DNA of 64,000 nt from Siphonodentalium dalli. Lineage: Eukaryota > Mollusca > Scaphopoda > Gadilida > Siphonodentaliidae. Positions 44,471 through 57,622 of this stretch are shown here, piece by piece. The position numbers and the translations under genes were made by a program. The DNA is taken from positions 53,859,849-53,923,848 of the forward strand of contig CP136062.1 of assembly GCA_032622095.1 (NCBI GenBank). Direction: 5' to 3'. Positions within the stretch are counted from its first letter, which is position 1; the number at the start of each line of letters is the position of its first letter. The notes below the pieces were generated by a model. The model was not told the DNA's origin and did no database searches. It was given only the letters and a program-made list of their open reading frames with translations.

Positions 44471-45194
44471 AAAATGGAAGAAGTACATATTTGGAAGATG
44501 TGGTGGCCCTAAAAAGGAAAGTTGTTTGGTGGTCTTGAAATGCAGTTTTTCTTAACAGTCTTCCTTGATTAAAGTGATGTGAAACACTCCGGCAGACACC
44601 GGGCAGAGTGATCAAATAAATAGAAATTAAGAATAATCTTTCTCAAAGTAGTTATTTGTTACGAATATTAATCCAAATGGATGTTACACAACGTCATTCT
44701 TATATATTAGTTAAATGCAATGACTCTCGATGGCAAAATGATTTTTGTTTAATTACAGCCGATAGTTGCGCCCCGAATCGAGATGTAAATATTTACAATT
44801 TGGAGTAGTTCAGACGATGTTCTATATGAAGTGGTGTGGTAGATCTTTTTGGAAATTTTCAGTGATGTTAGTAGAATGATAACATTCCCCACGTTGGAAA
44901 AGTGCCTGAGCACTAACTTATCAATTTCTCGCTCCCGAAAAATTCCATAATATGTCTTTAAACATATATATAAATCTCCGAAAAAAAAAATTCTAAAGCA
45001 TTAAACGATTTGCTATATTTCCACTAGGGCATATATTTCATCTGATTTTGCGAGAATCCATATATACTTTTTCATGAGAATCCAGGGTAATTTGCGAGAA
45101 TCTAGATTTGGATTCTCGCCGAAATATAAGCCCAGATTTCACTCTGAAGTGTGCCTAAATGGCATAAATTGTACCTTGGTTCCCATGTTCGCTA
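44471..45194. other. No recognised feature
   Basis: Includes a cluster of 'gcgagaatc' phrases at 45048-45120 but no gene that I can support. Confidence 0.4.
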
Positions 45195-45925
45195 TAAACT
45201 AGCTTGAAATTCGCAAACCAATGAATTTTTTTTCTTCAGAAAATTTACATTTTTATGATTCGCGACATAAATTGTCACCAATAAAAACAAATTTGATTCA
45301 TCGTGGAAGTTAGTCGGTGACTATAAATAATGTCACCATTCAACTGAATGTTGTTGAATTCTATTGAGATGTGGAGCAGACAATATATTGGGAGGCTCTT
45401 AGGCTCCATAGCATGAGGCCCCCACCCCCCTTTTTCGTATGCCGTATTCCATGCCCTGTTATGAGGTACGCCGTATTTCCGGCCCCTCTGTTAGGAGGTA
45501 TTCGGTATTCCAAAAATACCGGTATTCGTACGCCGACCTTCCAAAAAATGAAGTTTTCATATATTTTTATGTATTCCATATGGTATTCCGTATTCCAACT
45601 TCTGTGTTAAGTGGTATTCCGTCTTCCATGGGGGTGGGGTGGGGGCCTCTAGCATCTGCTCCTCAATCCTTACCAGATGTCAGTAAAAGTTTCCCATTTC
45701 ATTATTTCAGTTCTTTAGCAATCTTAATCATTATATGTAATGCCCTGACCATGCTCAATACTAGCTTGAAATTGGCGAAACAATGAATTTTTTTTCTTCA
45801 GAAAATTAACATTTTTATGACTCGCGACATAATTGTCATCAATAAAAACAAATTTTATTCATCGTGGAAGTTAGTCGGTGACTATAAATAATGTCACCAT
45901 TCAACTGAATGTTGTTGAGCATATT
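45195..45925. repeat. Direct repeats flanking a MITE
   Basis: 'actagcttgaaatt' followed by 'tgaattttttttcttcagaa' and 'gttagtcggtgactataaat' occurs at 45195-45360 and 45761-45916 at over 90% identity. A third partial copy starts at 46092. The 235-bp MITE lies between the first two. Confidence 0.85.
45415..45649. mobile_element. 235-bp MITE with GAGGCCCCCACCCC ends, 6-bp TSD
   Basis: The left end 'gaggcccccacccccc' and right end 'ggggtggggtgggggcctc' are inverted. TAGCAT directly abuts both ends (45409-45414 and 45650-45655), a 6-bp target duplication. The interior is built from 'ggtattccgtattcc' phrases. I do not recognise the superfamily. Confidence 0.88.
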
Positions 45926-47148
45926 TCAACCAATTTTGGAAGTTTAAATGAATATTTTCTTCACACTCAAAGTCAATTGACAAATTTCAGGATTTTAGCC
46001 TGCTTCGTTGGGACCAAATATTTGTTGTGCACACTGAAGGAACGTCTACCATCACTCGATAGGCCAGATTATGCCCTGACCATGCTATAAAGTATTAAAC
46101 TAGCTTGAAATTGGCAAAACTATGAATTTTTTTGGTTGAACAAATTTACATGGGAATCTCCATAGAAAACGGTTATATTTCGATAAAAACGAAAGTAATG
46201 CGAAATGAAAGTCGGCACTGGCCAGAATTGTGCAGAATAACATATGAGTCAAGTTATATGCGAATATTTGACCTCATTCGATTAAATAGTCTCGTATTTA
46301 AGGAATCAATGCCAATGGCGCTCTGACATGTGGAAATTTTTTCCGTCGCACTCGCAGACTGTAAGGCGGAATTGTGAAATGTAAACACGCATTACCTTTT
46401 GTGAGAATAACACAAGCGCAGACTTTATCAAAGTAATGCAATACACAACAACAAATAGGATAAAACGGATATAAAAACGGTATAAGTGAGAATAAACGTG
46501 GAAACAGTTGACAACATTTGTTCGGTTATTCGGCAAAACCGAAGGTATAGATTTATGGTCACTAACAAGAAATTCAATTAATTGAGGAAAAACACCCACT
46601 GTCCTGAGTGGTATTGATAAGCTGTTGGGGGGGGGGGAGAGATATTAATTGTGTTAAAGTGCAATGGGAAGTAATTGCGGTTAAGGGTAATAAGAAATGT
46701 CTTATTGCATTCTCATTGGGCTTAATCATAATTAGAGATTCCTTAAGTTATTGCGGTTAATCGAAATTGTCTATTAAATGTCAATTTTGATTCCCATAGA
46801 GATCATCAATGATGTCTATGCGCAGGGTCAACGTGCCAATCTTCTCTATTTGGATTCCAATTGTTGGCTCATTAAATATGCACATATGCTTAAGATACAG
46901 TCGTGCACGAAGCGAGCTCCCGTAAGTCGGGTTTTGGATCCCATGCAGTTAATGAAAATATCATTGAAATAATCAGTTTCCCCCAATTGATAAACAACCA
47001 TATATTCAATATACATGTTTTGGAGCAGAATTAGGCAGTCCATATTGGACGCCATCATGGAATTTATTTTTTTTGGTTTAATTTTGACACATATTTATTA
47101 GTTATGTGGATGGAGTTCTCATTAAACCTCACATCCTTATATTGGTTA
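45926..47148. other. No gene; G-run at 46626
   Basis: A G10-12 run near 46626 differs between the two duplication copies. Small open frames here are duplicated exactly but show no family features. Confidence 0.4.
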
Positions 47149-47619
47149 CAGTAATGCCCAAAGTAATTGACCACTTAACCACATCAGAATTATTCGTAAT
47201 TTTTCAGCATTTAAAATCCTGACAAATTACCCATTATTCAGCTGTGGTAAATTACTTTGTACATTACTGTATGAGGATTGAGTTATCATTACACCTCAAA
47301 TCCTTATATTGGTTACATTAATGCCCAAAGTAATTGACCACTTAACCACAGCAGAATTATGGGTATTTTTTCAGCATTTAAAATCCTGACAAATTACCAC
47401 TAATTATGCTGTGGTTAAGTGGTCGATTACTTTGGACATTACTGTATGAGGATTGAGTTATTATTACACCTCAAATCCTTATATTGGTTACAGTAATGCC
47501 CAAAGTAATTGACCACTTAACCACAGCAGAATTATGTTTAATTTTTCAGGATTTAAAATCATGAAAAAATACCCATTATTTTGCTGTGGTTAAGTGATCA
47601 ATTACTTTGGACATTACTG
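47149..47619. mobile_element. Three tandem hairpin MITEs
   Basis: Each ~120-130-bp unit (starting 47149, 47316 and 47491) begins 'c(a)gtaatgcccaaagtaa', continues 'ttgaccacttaaccacagca', and ends with the complement 'tgctgtggttaagtgg' to 'tttggacattactg'. Units are spaced ~175 bp, joined by 'ctcaaatccttatattggtt', so the array probably arose by tandem duplication of one insertion plus flank. The 'aaagtaattgacca' core is shared with the 48476 element, suggesting related transposase specificity. Confidence 0.88.
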
Positions 47620-47929
47620 TATGTAGATGGAGTTAAACCTCACATCAGTGTGTTGGGGATTTGGACCTTGACTTGGGACCTTTTGTTTTTAACGCGACAA
47701 AAGCGCGTACACCTTATACACAAATTTCTTATGTAACCAGAGTTTTTCTTGGATAAGATGAGTTTGAAGCCTGCTTACATTTCAAAATGTTGTCAGTTTT
47801 ATATTGTCTGCAGCGGAACTCAACGCGTTGAAGCAAAAGTTAGAAAAGATAAAATGTGTACGTAATGAGACTATAATACAACTGAAAAAATAAACTGAGG
47901 GAGGGGTGGGCGATACAGGGAACTAAGGG

Positions 47930-48925
47930 TTGAACCGATATAAATTTGTAGAGCGATAACGACCGATGTTGACATAATATGCATCTGAACTCTACTGTTG
48001 CAACATGGCTATAAAATAGGGGGGTGTCAGAATGTTAGTCATCTCTATATAGTGCCAGAATAGTCATCTATAAGATGTTGGGTTGGTTATATGGACTCGG
48101 AGAAAAAGTGGTTTGTACCGATGAACTGACATAAATTAGTGGAGCGATGTTGCATCGCGACTGTACTAAAGCAGCAATGATGTAAAATGGGGGGGGGGGG
48201 GTCTGAAATTATCTATCTTTATAGATGGCACCAGGATTATATAGATAGGAATAGCAATTGATATACGTATACAGTATACTATAGTAATACCATAGACATA
48301 TAAGTACAAATATCACGTGATAAAATATTACGTTACGTGAATATACCGATGAAAGAAATAAATAAATTGGACCGGGATTAGAGGTTGGGTTGGTTATATG
48401 TGGATAATTGGATATGGAATTCATACCGATGAAACGATACAAATTAGTGGAGCGATAATGACCAATGTTGACACTTACCGCTATACTTAAAGTAATTGAC
48501 CACCAGCAACGTGGTGTCACCCCGTTAATACTGCGGTACTATACCGCGGTATCCTCAAATACCGCGGTACTGATACCGCTTGTTAACGTATGTGGGAGTA
48601 AATACCTCCCCTCAAAGTGTTCCATGAAAATCACTGCGGTATTCAAAAAAATTAATGCGGTGCCCGCTAAAAGACCGCGGTATCATCGCCCAATACCGTA
48701 ATTCCACTGCCATGACCGCCTCGATACAGCTACCGTTTATTACCGGTATCACCGTGGTCATGACCGGGGTATCACCCCGTTTTTCTGGTCAATTACTTTG
48801 AGAATAGCGGTAGTCAGGCTACGCGCGGGAGAAAATAGGGGTTGATACGATAGACCAAAATAAATTTGTCAGGTGATAATGACCAATGTTGACCTATAAA
48901 GTAACGCGACTATACTGTCGCATAA
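47930..48925. repeat. Diverged tandem repeat, four units
   Basis: The phrase 'gagcgataatgaccaatgtt' or variants recurs near 47950, 48140, 48450 and 48870, with 'gttgggttggttatatg' and 'ctgtactaaagc'-type segments. Period is irregular. The 48476-48812 MITE is inserted in it, and a G13 run lies at 48189-48201. Confidence 0.6.
48476..48812. mobile_element. 337-bp MITE rich in 'accgcggtat' palindromes
   Basis: The left end 'taccgctatacttaaagtaa' and the reverse complement of the right end 'taccgctattctcaaagtaa' match, and both continue 'ttgacca'. The interior carries repeated 'taccgcggta' palindromes and near-palindromic 'atgaccggggtatcaccccg' phrases, making it much more GC-rich than its surroundings. 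No clear target duplication was identified. Confidence 0.8.
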
Positions 48926-49029
48926 TTATCAGGTGTAACCGGTCAAATATGAACTCTAGTGACCAATATAGAACAGGTCAGAAAACATTCGCAGGGCCCT
49001 AATTGGCCTAAAATTTATTTAACACTCCA

Positions 49030-49365
49030 TTTGCCATTATTGGCATTAAAATTGATTTATGTCGATAAAACTGTCATTTTTCAAAATTTTAAGCTGAGAC
49101 TTGGAGTGTGTTGGTGGGATAGATACATATTCGTAAAATGACAGAGTACAGCACGCAATTATGTTTTAGATGGAAGAAATGAATTTTTTTCAATGATAAA
49201 ATTTAACATGGAAATTTGAATTTACCATTAACATCGATTTATGTCGATAAAACTGTCATTTTTCAAACTTTTAGGCTGAGACTTGGTGTATGTGCGTGTG
49301 ATACATATATGTTCCTAAAATGACCGAGTCCAGCGCGTAATTATGTTTTAGATGGAAGAAATTGA
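49030..49365. repeat. Tandem duplication, ~186 bp x2
   Basis: 'gatttatgtcgataaaactg' begins each unit (about 49051 and 49237), followed by 'ctgagacttgg' and 'aattatgttttagatggaag'. Identity is high. Confidence 0.85.
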
Positions 49366-49487
49366 ATTTGACATTTTCACAATAACACGCCAATTCCGAA
49401 TCAGAAAATATTTGTTCCAAACACCGTAAACAGATCAATATTAAAACGCATACATTTTGGTTCAAATATACGATCACTATCCCTTAA

Positions 49488-51358
49488 AGGAATACGGTCC
49501 TGAAAAAAACAATATTATTTTCTTTCAATATACCGATAATATATATATAAAATGTCCATTGGGCGCATATAATCTAATATTCGGCCGCCAATCGTTATTT
49601 TTATAACGATTCAAAAAAAATCCGAAGTTAGCCGAAGATTTTGTTGTAGACGAAGTCACGTGATCATCAGCCCGATCACGTGATTGTCACATGTAAACAG
49701 AAGCATAGCACGTGATCGATCACGTGGTAACTCATTGACAACGCATAGATACGCGACGGCGGTATTTTAAGTTTGCATGTAGTCGATCGCGGCCTTTGAC
49801 GATTGTCGCGTTATCACACTGCGAATGCAAAACTTCGCCGAAACATCGCCTTTCTCGTAATTAAATGTCGATCTTTATCGTGTTATTATTACTATTATTA
49901 TATGTATCGCGATGTGTTGTTACTATAAAGCCATGCCCGTATATTATTCAGTTTTGCGCGCATTTATCTATATAAACGCGTGCTCGTGTTTATATATATT
50001 TTTTCGTTACCGGAATAGTCCAAGTTATATTATATATGCATATCAAGATTGCATATATACGCGAAGACTTGCACAGTTATTAGGCAATTATCATCTCGTA
50101 AACATTCCAATTTCCAGATGACATTAGTCGTGTGTCAATAAAGAGCGTTTCGTTTTAATTATCGTAACGCGGTAAAACAACACACAATTGGTTTATTGCT
50201 GTCGGATTTAATCAATTATAATCAAGTCATTCATTACCAATATGATATGTTCATTTTTCCTTGGTTATGAATCATGTAATTATTTGGGCAATATGGTGTT
50301 TATATATATTTCGGAATATTGCTTCCCCCACCCCAAAACAATCTAGCCGACTGTCACTGGTGGAAATTCACTACATCTATGCATCGTTATTGACCTATTA
50401 AATTAGCACTCTAGCGATGCGGTCTATTGAATATCCAGGTCATAAATCGACCTCTATGTGGCAATTACGCATAACAATAGGGTTATACACATCCAATCAT
50501 ATATAACACTTTTTGAAGGAGGGATAATAATCCGGTTTAATATGGAATCACATATTCAAGTGCTCTTTACTCGCAATATATCGTAATAGTGAACGCTCTT
50601 TATTGCGTCAAGGTAAAGGGACTCGACTTAGAACAGTTGTCATCGTGATTTTTTTTAATGATTACACCAATACAGGTCAATACATGTACACGAACTTCCG
50701 ATATGCATGCTTTATATATCCTTCCAAGTCATAGCAATTTCCGCTTTATTAAACTCTTTTTATTCGTACCATATTAGGAAAACTCTTAACATGGAACGCT
50801 CTTTATGGAGCCATGGTGAAGGAAATGGGGAATCGACTAAGAATAGTTGTTATCGTGATTTATTCAACATACTCTCCACTTTAACTGCAATTGTATGTAT
50901 TCGTAACCATGACTGACTTGTCAAATTAAACGCTCTTTATTTGGTATATGTAATCGGTTTCTGATGATTGCGCAACGGGTTTCCCACAGAAATGCCGCCA
51001 AATGGCACGTAAACGAACATCGTTTGGAAATGAATACAGCATTATACCTAACTGAGAGTCACTAGACCGGCCACAGCCGAAAACACTGCATTTATATGGC
51101 AATGTTACGAATGAATGATTGTAAATACGGGACACTCGGGGCATATATACGGAAAATTAAAACAACATCGTGAACACGCGCCCGAATAGAGTTCACATGC
51201 GAGGTTTTGCGACGGAGATAGCCAACAACCGGTGGCGGTATTATTTATTTATTTCTCGGCTTAATTATTACGCGATTTTTATGGGACTTGGATTATTGTG
51301 ATCACAATAGGGGTGGCTTTCCGATAGAGTTTTGTTGTTTCATGAGCACTGTAATCCC
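49488..51358. mobile_element. Kolobok-like element, second copy
   Basis: Twin of 40341-42192, flanked by TTAA at 49484-49487 and 51359-51362, with 19 extra bases near 50489. The E-box palindrome is at 49709-49726. Confidence 0.7.
50926..51144 (-). pseudogene. THAP half-domain ORF, second copy
   Basis: Protein-identical twin of 41760-41978, with the same stop after 'YIYQIKSV'. Confidence 0.72.
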
Positions 51359-52118
51359 TTAAACATCATGCTTACATAAAGACCTACTAAATTTTACCTA
51401 AACAAGAGTCTGATTGTGTTATAGAAGGCAGCATAATGCTACTGGCTAATCACACACAAATGGTATAAACGCTCTTTATTATTTCCAAATAAGGAATTGA
51501 GCAACAAAGAACGCTCTTTATGTTTACCATCATAATATAAAGAAACACCAGGAAAGTAACTTTTTATGCTTTGTTTACATAACAGTCGGCAAATTTACGA
51601 CTATAACATAATGTTTATGAGATATTTCTCATTTGTATATTAACAAAGTCTGTCTATATTTGAATATTATTTCGTTTGTAGCGGTGGAAATATGTTCACA
51701 TGATACCCACCAAGGCCTTCATACCTTTAAGGTATACTACAACTGTTTTTCTTTTCAATAGCAGAATACAGAATGCTATTAAGAAGTGACACAAAACACA
51801 GAACATTTGTTTTAATTATAAGTATTAAGAAGTGAGAGATATGTGAGTCAAGGAAACCAGTAACGAAAGGCAATATTAACATGATTTGTCAGAGAATAAT
51901 TGTTTACGTTCCAATGAATATGTACTGGAAACAAACTGTCTGTACCAGACTTTCATAAACACAAATTATGTATTAATGATCATTAATGGTGTAACGACAT
52001 ATTTCGTTCTTTAATGTCTCAAATGAAAGTGTCAATGACACTGTAGCTCAACTTTGAGAAGAAGTTAAATTTGTGTGATGAGCAATGAATGGAAAGATTT
52101 AGAATTGAATTTGGAAAT

Positions 52119-53069
52119 CCAAGATGGCCGCTGGCAGCCATGTTTTTTTGTCGGAATGTCCCCAAAATGACTCATTCTCATCTACATTCCAATTTCAACA
52201 GCCATGAAAAATTTCATGATGATCAGACTAAAGGTACGACCTGTAGCCCGTGCTAAAGGATTTAGTCATACAAAGATTAAAATCCAAGATGGCTGCTGGC
52301 GGCCATGTTTTTGGGTCAAATGATCCCAAAATGACTCGTTCCCATCTACATGTCATTATTAACATTCTTGACAAATTTTATGATGATCAGACTGAAAGTA
52401 CGACCTGTAGCCCGTGCTAAAGAATTTAGTCATACAAAGAGTAAAATCCAAGATGGCTGCTGGCGGCCATGTTTTTTGGCCGAATAACCCCAAAATTACT
52501 CGTTCCCATCTACATGTCAATATTATCATCCATGACAAATTTCATGATGATCAGACAAACAGTACGACCTGTGGCCCGTGCTAATGGATTAAATTTTGAA
52601 ATCCAAGATGGCCACTGGCGGCCATGTTTTTTGTCCGAATGACCCCAAAATGACTCGTTCCCATCTACATTCCAATTTCAACAGCCATGACAAATTTTAT
52701 GATGATCAGACTAAAGTTAAGACCTGTAGCCCGTGCTAAAGATTTAGTCATATAAAGACTAAAATCCAAAATGGCTGCTGCGGCCATGTTTTTTGGCCGA
52801 ATGACCCCAAAAGGACTCGTTCCCATCTACATGTCATTATTAACATTCTTGACAAATTTCATGATGATCAGACAAACATTACGAACTGTAGCCCGTGCTA
52901 ACGGATTGAATTTTGAAATCCAAGATGGCCACTGGCGGCCATGTTTTTTTTCCGAATGATCCCAAAATTAATAATCTGGTCTAAATGTTGATGTCAACAG
53001 CTATGACAAATTTCATAATGATCCGACCAAAGGTACGACCTGTAGCCTGCATTGTTGACGCCTTACGTA
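52119..53069 (+). repeat. Six-unit ~160-bp array, second copy
   Basis: Twin of 42950-43900 with the same six units; one difference seen is 'taacggatt' for 'taatggatt' in the last unit. Equal unit number in both copies argues that the duplication is recent. Confidence 0.9.
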
Positions 53070-53152
53070 CACACATACACACGGACGACAAAGCCATGGC
53101 AATAGCTCAAACTTTACAATTTAACGACATTTTCGGTCTTTAACAGTTTAAT

Positions 53153-53451
53153 AGGGGCCCCCGGTGGTCCAGTCGGTAGAGTGCCAGGTGTTTTACGTCG
53201 TCCCAGGCCGTCCAGCGCTGACGAAGCTGGTTCTAACCCCACCATAGGGAGGGTGACCGGAATCGTGTATCTGGGCAAGTTTGTCAATTGCTTTCCGGGG
53301 GTCGGTGGTTTCTACACGCAGTGGAACAACTTCCCGGTGAAATTGAGCCTCTGCGTGGTCTTTCCTCCACCCGTAAAATTGACAACGTCGTGTGTGGCCT
53401 AGCGGCTAGAATGACGATAAACCCTAATAAACAACAGCAACAACAATTAAT
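53153..53451 (+). mobile_element. tRNA-derived SINE, second copy
   Basis: Twin of 43984-44282 with the same AGTTTAAT duplications (53145-53152 and 53452-53459). It was therefore present before the segmental duplication. Confidence 0.88.
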
Positions 53452-54583
53452 AGTTTAATGACATATTTCGGTCTTTATAATATCTCAAGATATAGGGGGT
53501 ATTTGGATCTCTAGTTTAACGACATTTTTCGGTCTTTATAGTTTAACGACATTTTTCGGTCTTTAATATCTCAAGATAGAGGGGCCCTTAGGGGGTATTT
53601 GGATCTCTAGTTTAACGACATTTTTCGGTCTTTGATAGCAAAATGGAAGAAGTACATATTTGGAAGATGTGGTGGCCCTAAAAAGGAAAGTTGTTTGGTG
53701 GTCTTGAAATGCAGTTTTTCTTAACAGTCTTCCTTGATTAAAGTGATGTGAAACACTCCGGCAGACACCGGGCAGAGTGATCAAATAAATAGAAATTAAG
53801 AATAATCTTTCTCAAAGTAGTTATTTGTTACGAATATTAATCCAAATGGATGTTACACAACGTCATTCTTATATATTAGTTAAATGCAATGACTCTCGAT
53901 GGCAAAATGATTTTTGTTTAATTACAGCCGATAGTTGCGCCCCGAATCGAGATGTAAATATTTACAATTTGGAGTAGTTCAGACGATGTTCTATATGAAG
54001 TGGTGTGGTAGATCTTTTTGGAAATTTTCAGTGATGTTAGTAGAATGATAACATTCCCCACGTTGGAAAAGTGCCTGAGCACTAACTTATCAATTTCTCG
54101 CTCCCGAAAAATTCCATAATATGTCTTTAAACATATATATAAATCTCCGAAAAAAAAAATTCTAAAGCATTAAACGATTTGCTATATTTCCACTAGGGCA
54201 TATATTTCATCTGATTTTGCGAGAATCCATATATACTTTTTCATGAGAATCCAGGGTAATTTGCGAGAATCTAGATTTGGATTCTCGCCGAAATATAAGC
54301 CCAGATTTCACTCTGAAGTGTGCCTAAATGGCATAAATTGTACCTTGGTTCCCATGTTCGCTATAAACTAGCTTGAAATTCGCAAACCAATGAATTTTTT
54401 TTCTTCAGAAAATTTACATTTTTATGATTCGCGACATAAATTGTCACCAATAAAAACAAATTTGATTCATCGTGGACGTTAGTCGGTGACTATAAATAAT
54501 GTCACCATTCAACTGAATGTTGTTGAATTCTATTGAGATGTGGAGCAGACAATATATTGGGAGGCTCTTAGGCTCCATAGCAT

Positions 54584-54817
54584 GAGGCCCCCACCCCCTT
54601 TTTCGTATGCCGTATTCCATGCCCTGTTATGAGGTACGCCGTATTTCCGGCCCCTCTGTTAGGAGGTATTCGGTATTCCAAAAATACCGGTATTCGTACG
54701 CCGACCTTCCAAAAAATGAAGTTTTCATATATTTTTATGTATTCCATATGGTATTCCGTATTCCAACTTCTGTGTTAAGTGGTATTCCGTCTTCCATGGG
54801 GGTGGGGTGGGGGCCTC
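54584..54817. mobile_element. MITE with TAGCAT TSD, second copy
   Basis: Twin of 45415-45649, one C shorter in the terminal C run, flanked by TAGCAT at 54578-54583 and 54818-54823. Confidence 0.86.
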
Positions 54818-56317
54818 TAGCATCTGCTCCTCAATCCTTACCAGATGTCAGTAAAAGTTTCCCATTTCATTATTTCAGTTCTTTAGCAATCTTAATCATT
54901 ATATGTAATGCCCTGACCATGCTCAATACTAGCTTGAAATTGGCGAAACAATGAATTTTTTTTCTTCAGAAAATTAACATTTTTATGACTCGCGACATAA
55001 TTGTCATCAATAAAAACAAATTTTATTCATAGTGGAAGTTAGTCGGTGACTATAAATAATGTCACCATTCAACTGAATGTTGTTGAGCATATTTCAACCA
55101 ATTTTGGAAGTTTAAATGAATATTTTCTTCACACTCAAAGTCAATTGACAAATTTCAGGATTTTAGCCTGCTTCGTTGGGACCAAATATTTGTTGTGCAC
55201 ACTGAAGGAACGTCTACCATCACTCGATAGGCCAGATTATGCCCTGACCATGCTATAAAGTATTAAACTAGCTTGAAATTGGCAAAACTATGAATTTTTT
55301 TGGTTGAACAAATTTACATGGGAATCTCCATAGAAAACGGTTATATTTCGATAAAAACGAAAGTAATGCGAAATGAAAGTCGGCACTGGCCAGAATTGTG
55401 CAGAATAACATATGAGTCAAGTTATATGCGAATATTTGACCTCATTCGATTAAATAGTCTCGTATTTAAGGAATCAATGCCAATGGCGCTCTGACATGTG
55501 GAAATTTTTTCCGTCGCACTCGCAGACTGTAAGGCGGAATTGTGAAATGTAAACACGCATTACCTTTTGTGAGAATAACACAAGCGCAGACTTTATCAAA
55601 GTAATGCAATACACAACAACAAATAGGATAAAACGGATATAAAAACGGTATAAGTGAGAATAAACGTGGAAACAGTTGACAACATTTGTTCGGTTATTCG
55701 GCAAAACCGAAGGTATAGATTTATGGTCACTAACAAGAAATTCAATTAATTGAGGAAAAACACCCACTGTCCTGAGTGGTATTGATAAGCTGTTGGGGGG
55801 GGGGGAGGAGATATTAATTGTGTTAAAGTGCAATGGGAAGTAATTGCGGTTAAGGGTAATAAGAAATGTCTTATTGCATTCTCATTGGGCTTAATCATAA
55901 TTAGAGATTCCTTAAGTTATTGCGGTTAATCGAAATTGTCTATTAAATGTCAATTTTGATTCCCATAGAGATCATCAATGATGTCTATGCGCAGGGTCAA
56001 CGTGCCAATCTTCTCTATTTGGATTCCAATTGTTGGCTCATTAAATATGCACATATGCTTAAGATACAGTCGTGCACGAAGCGAGCTCCCGTAAGTCGGG
56101 TTTTGGATCCCATGCAGTTAATGAAAATATCATTGAAATAATCAGTTTCCCCCAATTGATAAACAACCATATATTCAATATACATGTTTTGGAGCAGAAT
56201 TGGGCAGTCCATATTGGACGCCATCATGGAATTTATTTTTTTTGGTTTAATTTTGACACATATTTATTAGTTATGTGGATGGAGTTCTCATTAAACCTCA
56301 CATCCTTATATTGGTTA

Positions 56318-56788
56318 CAGTAATGCCCAAAGTAATTGACCACTTAACCACATCAGAATTATTGGTAATTTTTCAGCATTTAAAATCCTGACAAATTACC
56401 CATTATTCAGCTGTGGTAAATTACTTTGTACATTACTGTATGAGGATTGACTTATCATTACACCTCAAATCCTTATATTGGTTACATTAATGCCCAAAGT
56501 AATTGACCACTTAACCACAGCAGAATTATGGGTATTTTTTCAGCATTTAAAATCATGACAAATTACCAATAATTATGCTGTGGTTAAGTGGTCGATTACT
56601 TTGGACATTACTGTATGAGGATTGAGTTATTATTACACCTCAAATCCTTATATTGGTTACAGTAATGCCCAAAGTAATTGACCACTTAACCACAGCAGAA
56701 TTATGTTTAATTTTTCAGGATTTAAAATCATGAAAAAATACCCATTATTTTGCTGTGGTTAAGTGATCAATTACTTTGGACATTACTG
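56318..56788. mobile_element. Three tandem hairpin MITEs, second copy
   Basis: Twin of 47149-47619 with a few substitutions, for example 'aatcatgac' for 'aatcctgac' in the second unit. Confidence 0.87.
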
Positions 56789-57622
56789 TATGTAGATGGA
56801 GTTAAACCTCACATCAGTGTGTTGGGGATTTGGACCTTGACTTGGGACCTTTTGTTTTTAACGCGACAAAAGCGCGTACACCTTATACACAAATTTCTTA
56901 TGTAACCAGAGTTTTTCTTGGATAAGATGAGTTTGAAGCCTGCTTACATTTCAAAATGTTGTCAGTTTTATATTGTCTGCAGCGGAACTCAACGCGTTGA
57001 AGCAAAAGTTAGAAAAGATAAAATGTGTACGTAATGAGACTATAATACAACTGAAAAAATAAACTGAGGGAGGGGTGGGCGATACAGGGAACTAAGGGTT
57101 GAACCGATATAAATTTGTAGAGCGATAACGACCGATGTTGACATAATATGCATCTGAACTCTACTGTTGCAACATGGCTATAAAATAGGGGGGTGTCAGA
57201 ATGTTAGTCATCTCTATATAGTGCCAGAATAGTCATCTATAAGATGTTGGGTTGGTTATATGGACTCGGAGAAAAAGTGGTTTGTACCGATGAACTGACA
57301 TAAATTAGTGGAGCGATGTTGCATCGCGACTGTACTAAAGCAGCAATGATGTAAAATGGGGGGGGGGAGGAGTCTGAAATTATCTATCTTTATAGATGGC
57401 ACCAGGATTATATAGATAGGAATAGCTATAGTAATACCATAGACATATAAGTACAAATATCACGTGATAAAATATTACGTTACGTGAATATACCGATGAA
57501 AGAAATAAATAAATTGGACCGGGATTAGAGGTTGGGTTGGTTATATGTGGATAATTGGATATGGAATTCATACCGATGAAACGATACAAATTAGTGGAGC
57601 GATAATGACCAATGTTGACACT

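Larger units (their letters stand above)
40257..49402 (+). repeat. Segmental tandem duplication, copy 1
   Basis: Everything from 'gaaaatatttgttccaaaca' at 40257 to 'cacgccaattccgaatc' ending at 49402 recurs directly at 49404-58549. By eye there are about twenty substitutions over 9.1 kb, plus a 19-bp insertion (copy 2 near 50489), a 3-bp indel (near 42222), a ~24-bp deletion in copy 2 (near 57427) and length changes in C and G runs. A single extra A separates the two copies. All features listed inside copy 1 therefore have twins in copy 2. Confidence 0.97.

Noticed and set aside
45878-46972. Several small ORFs preserved identically in both duplication copies
   Set aside because: The whole 9.15 kb is nearly identical, non-coding parts included, so identity gives no evidence of selection, and no family motif is visible.
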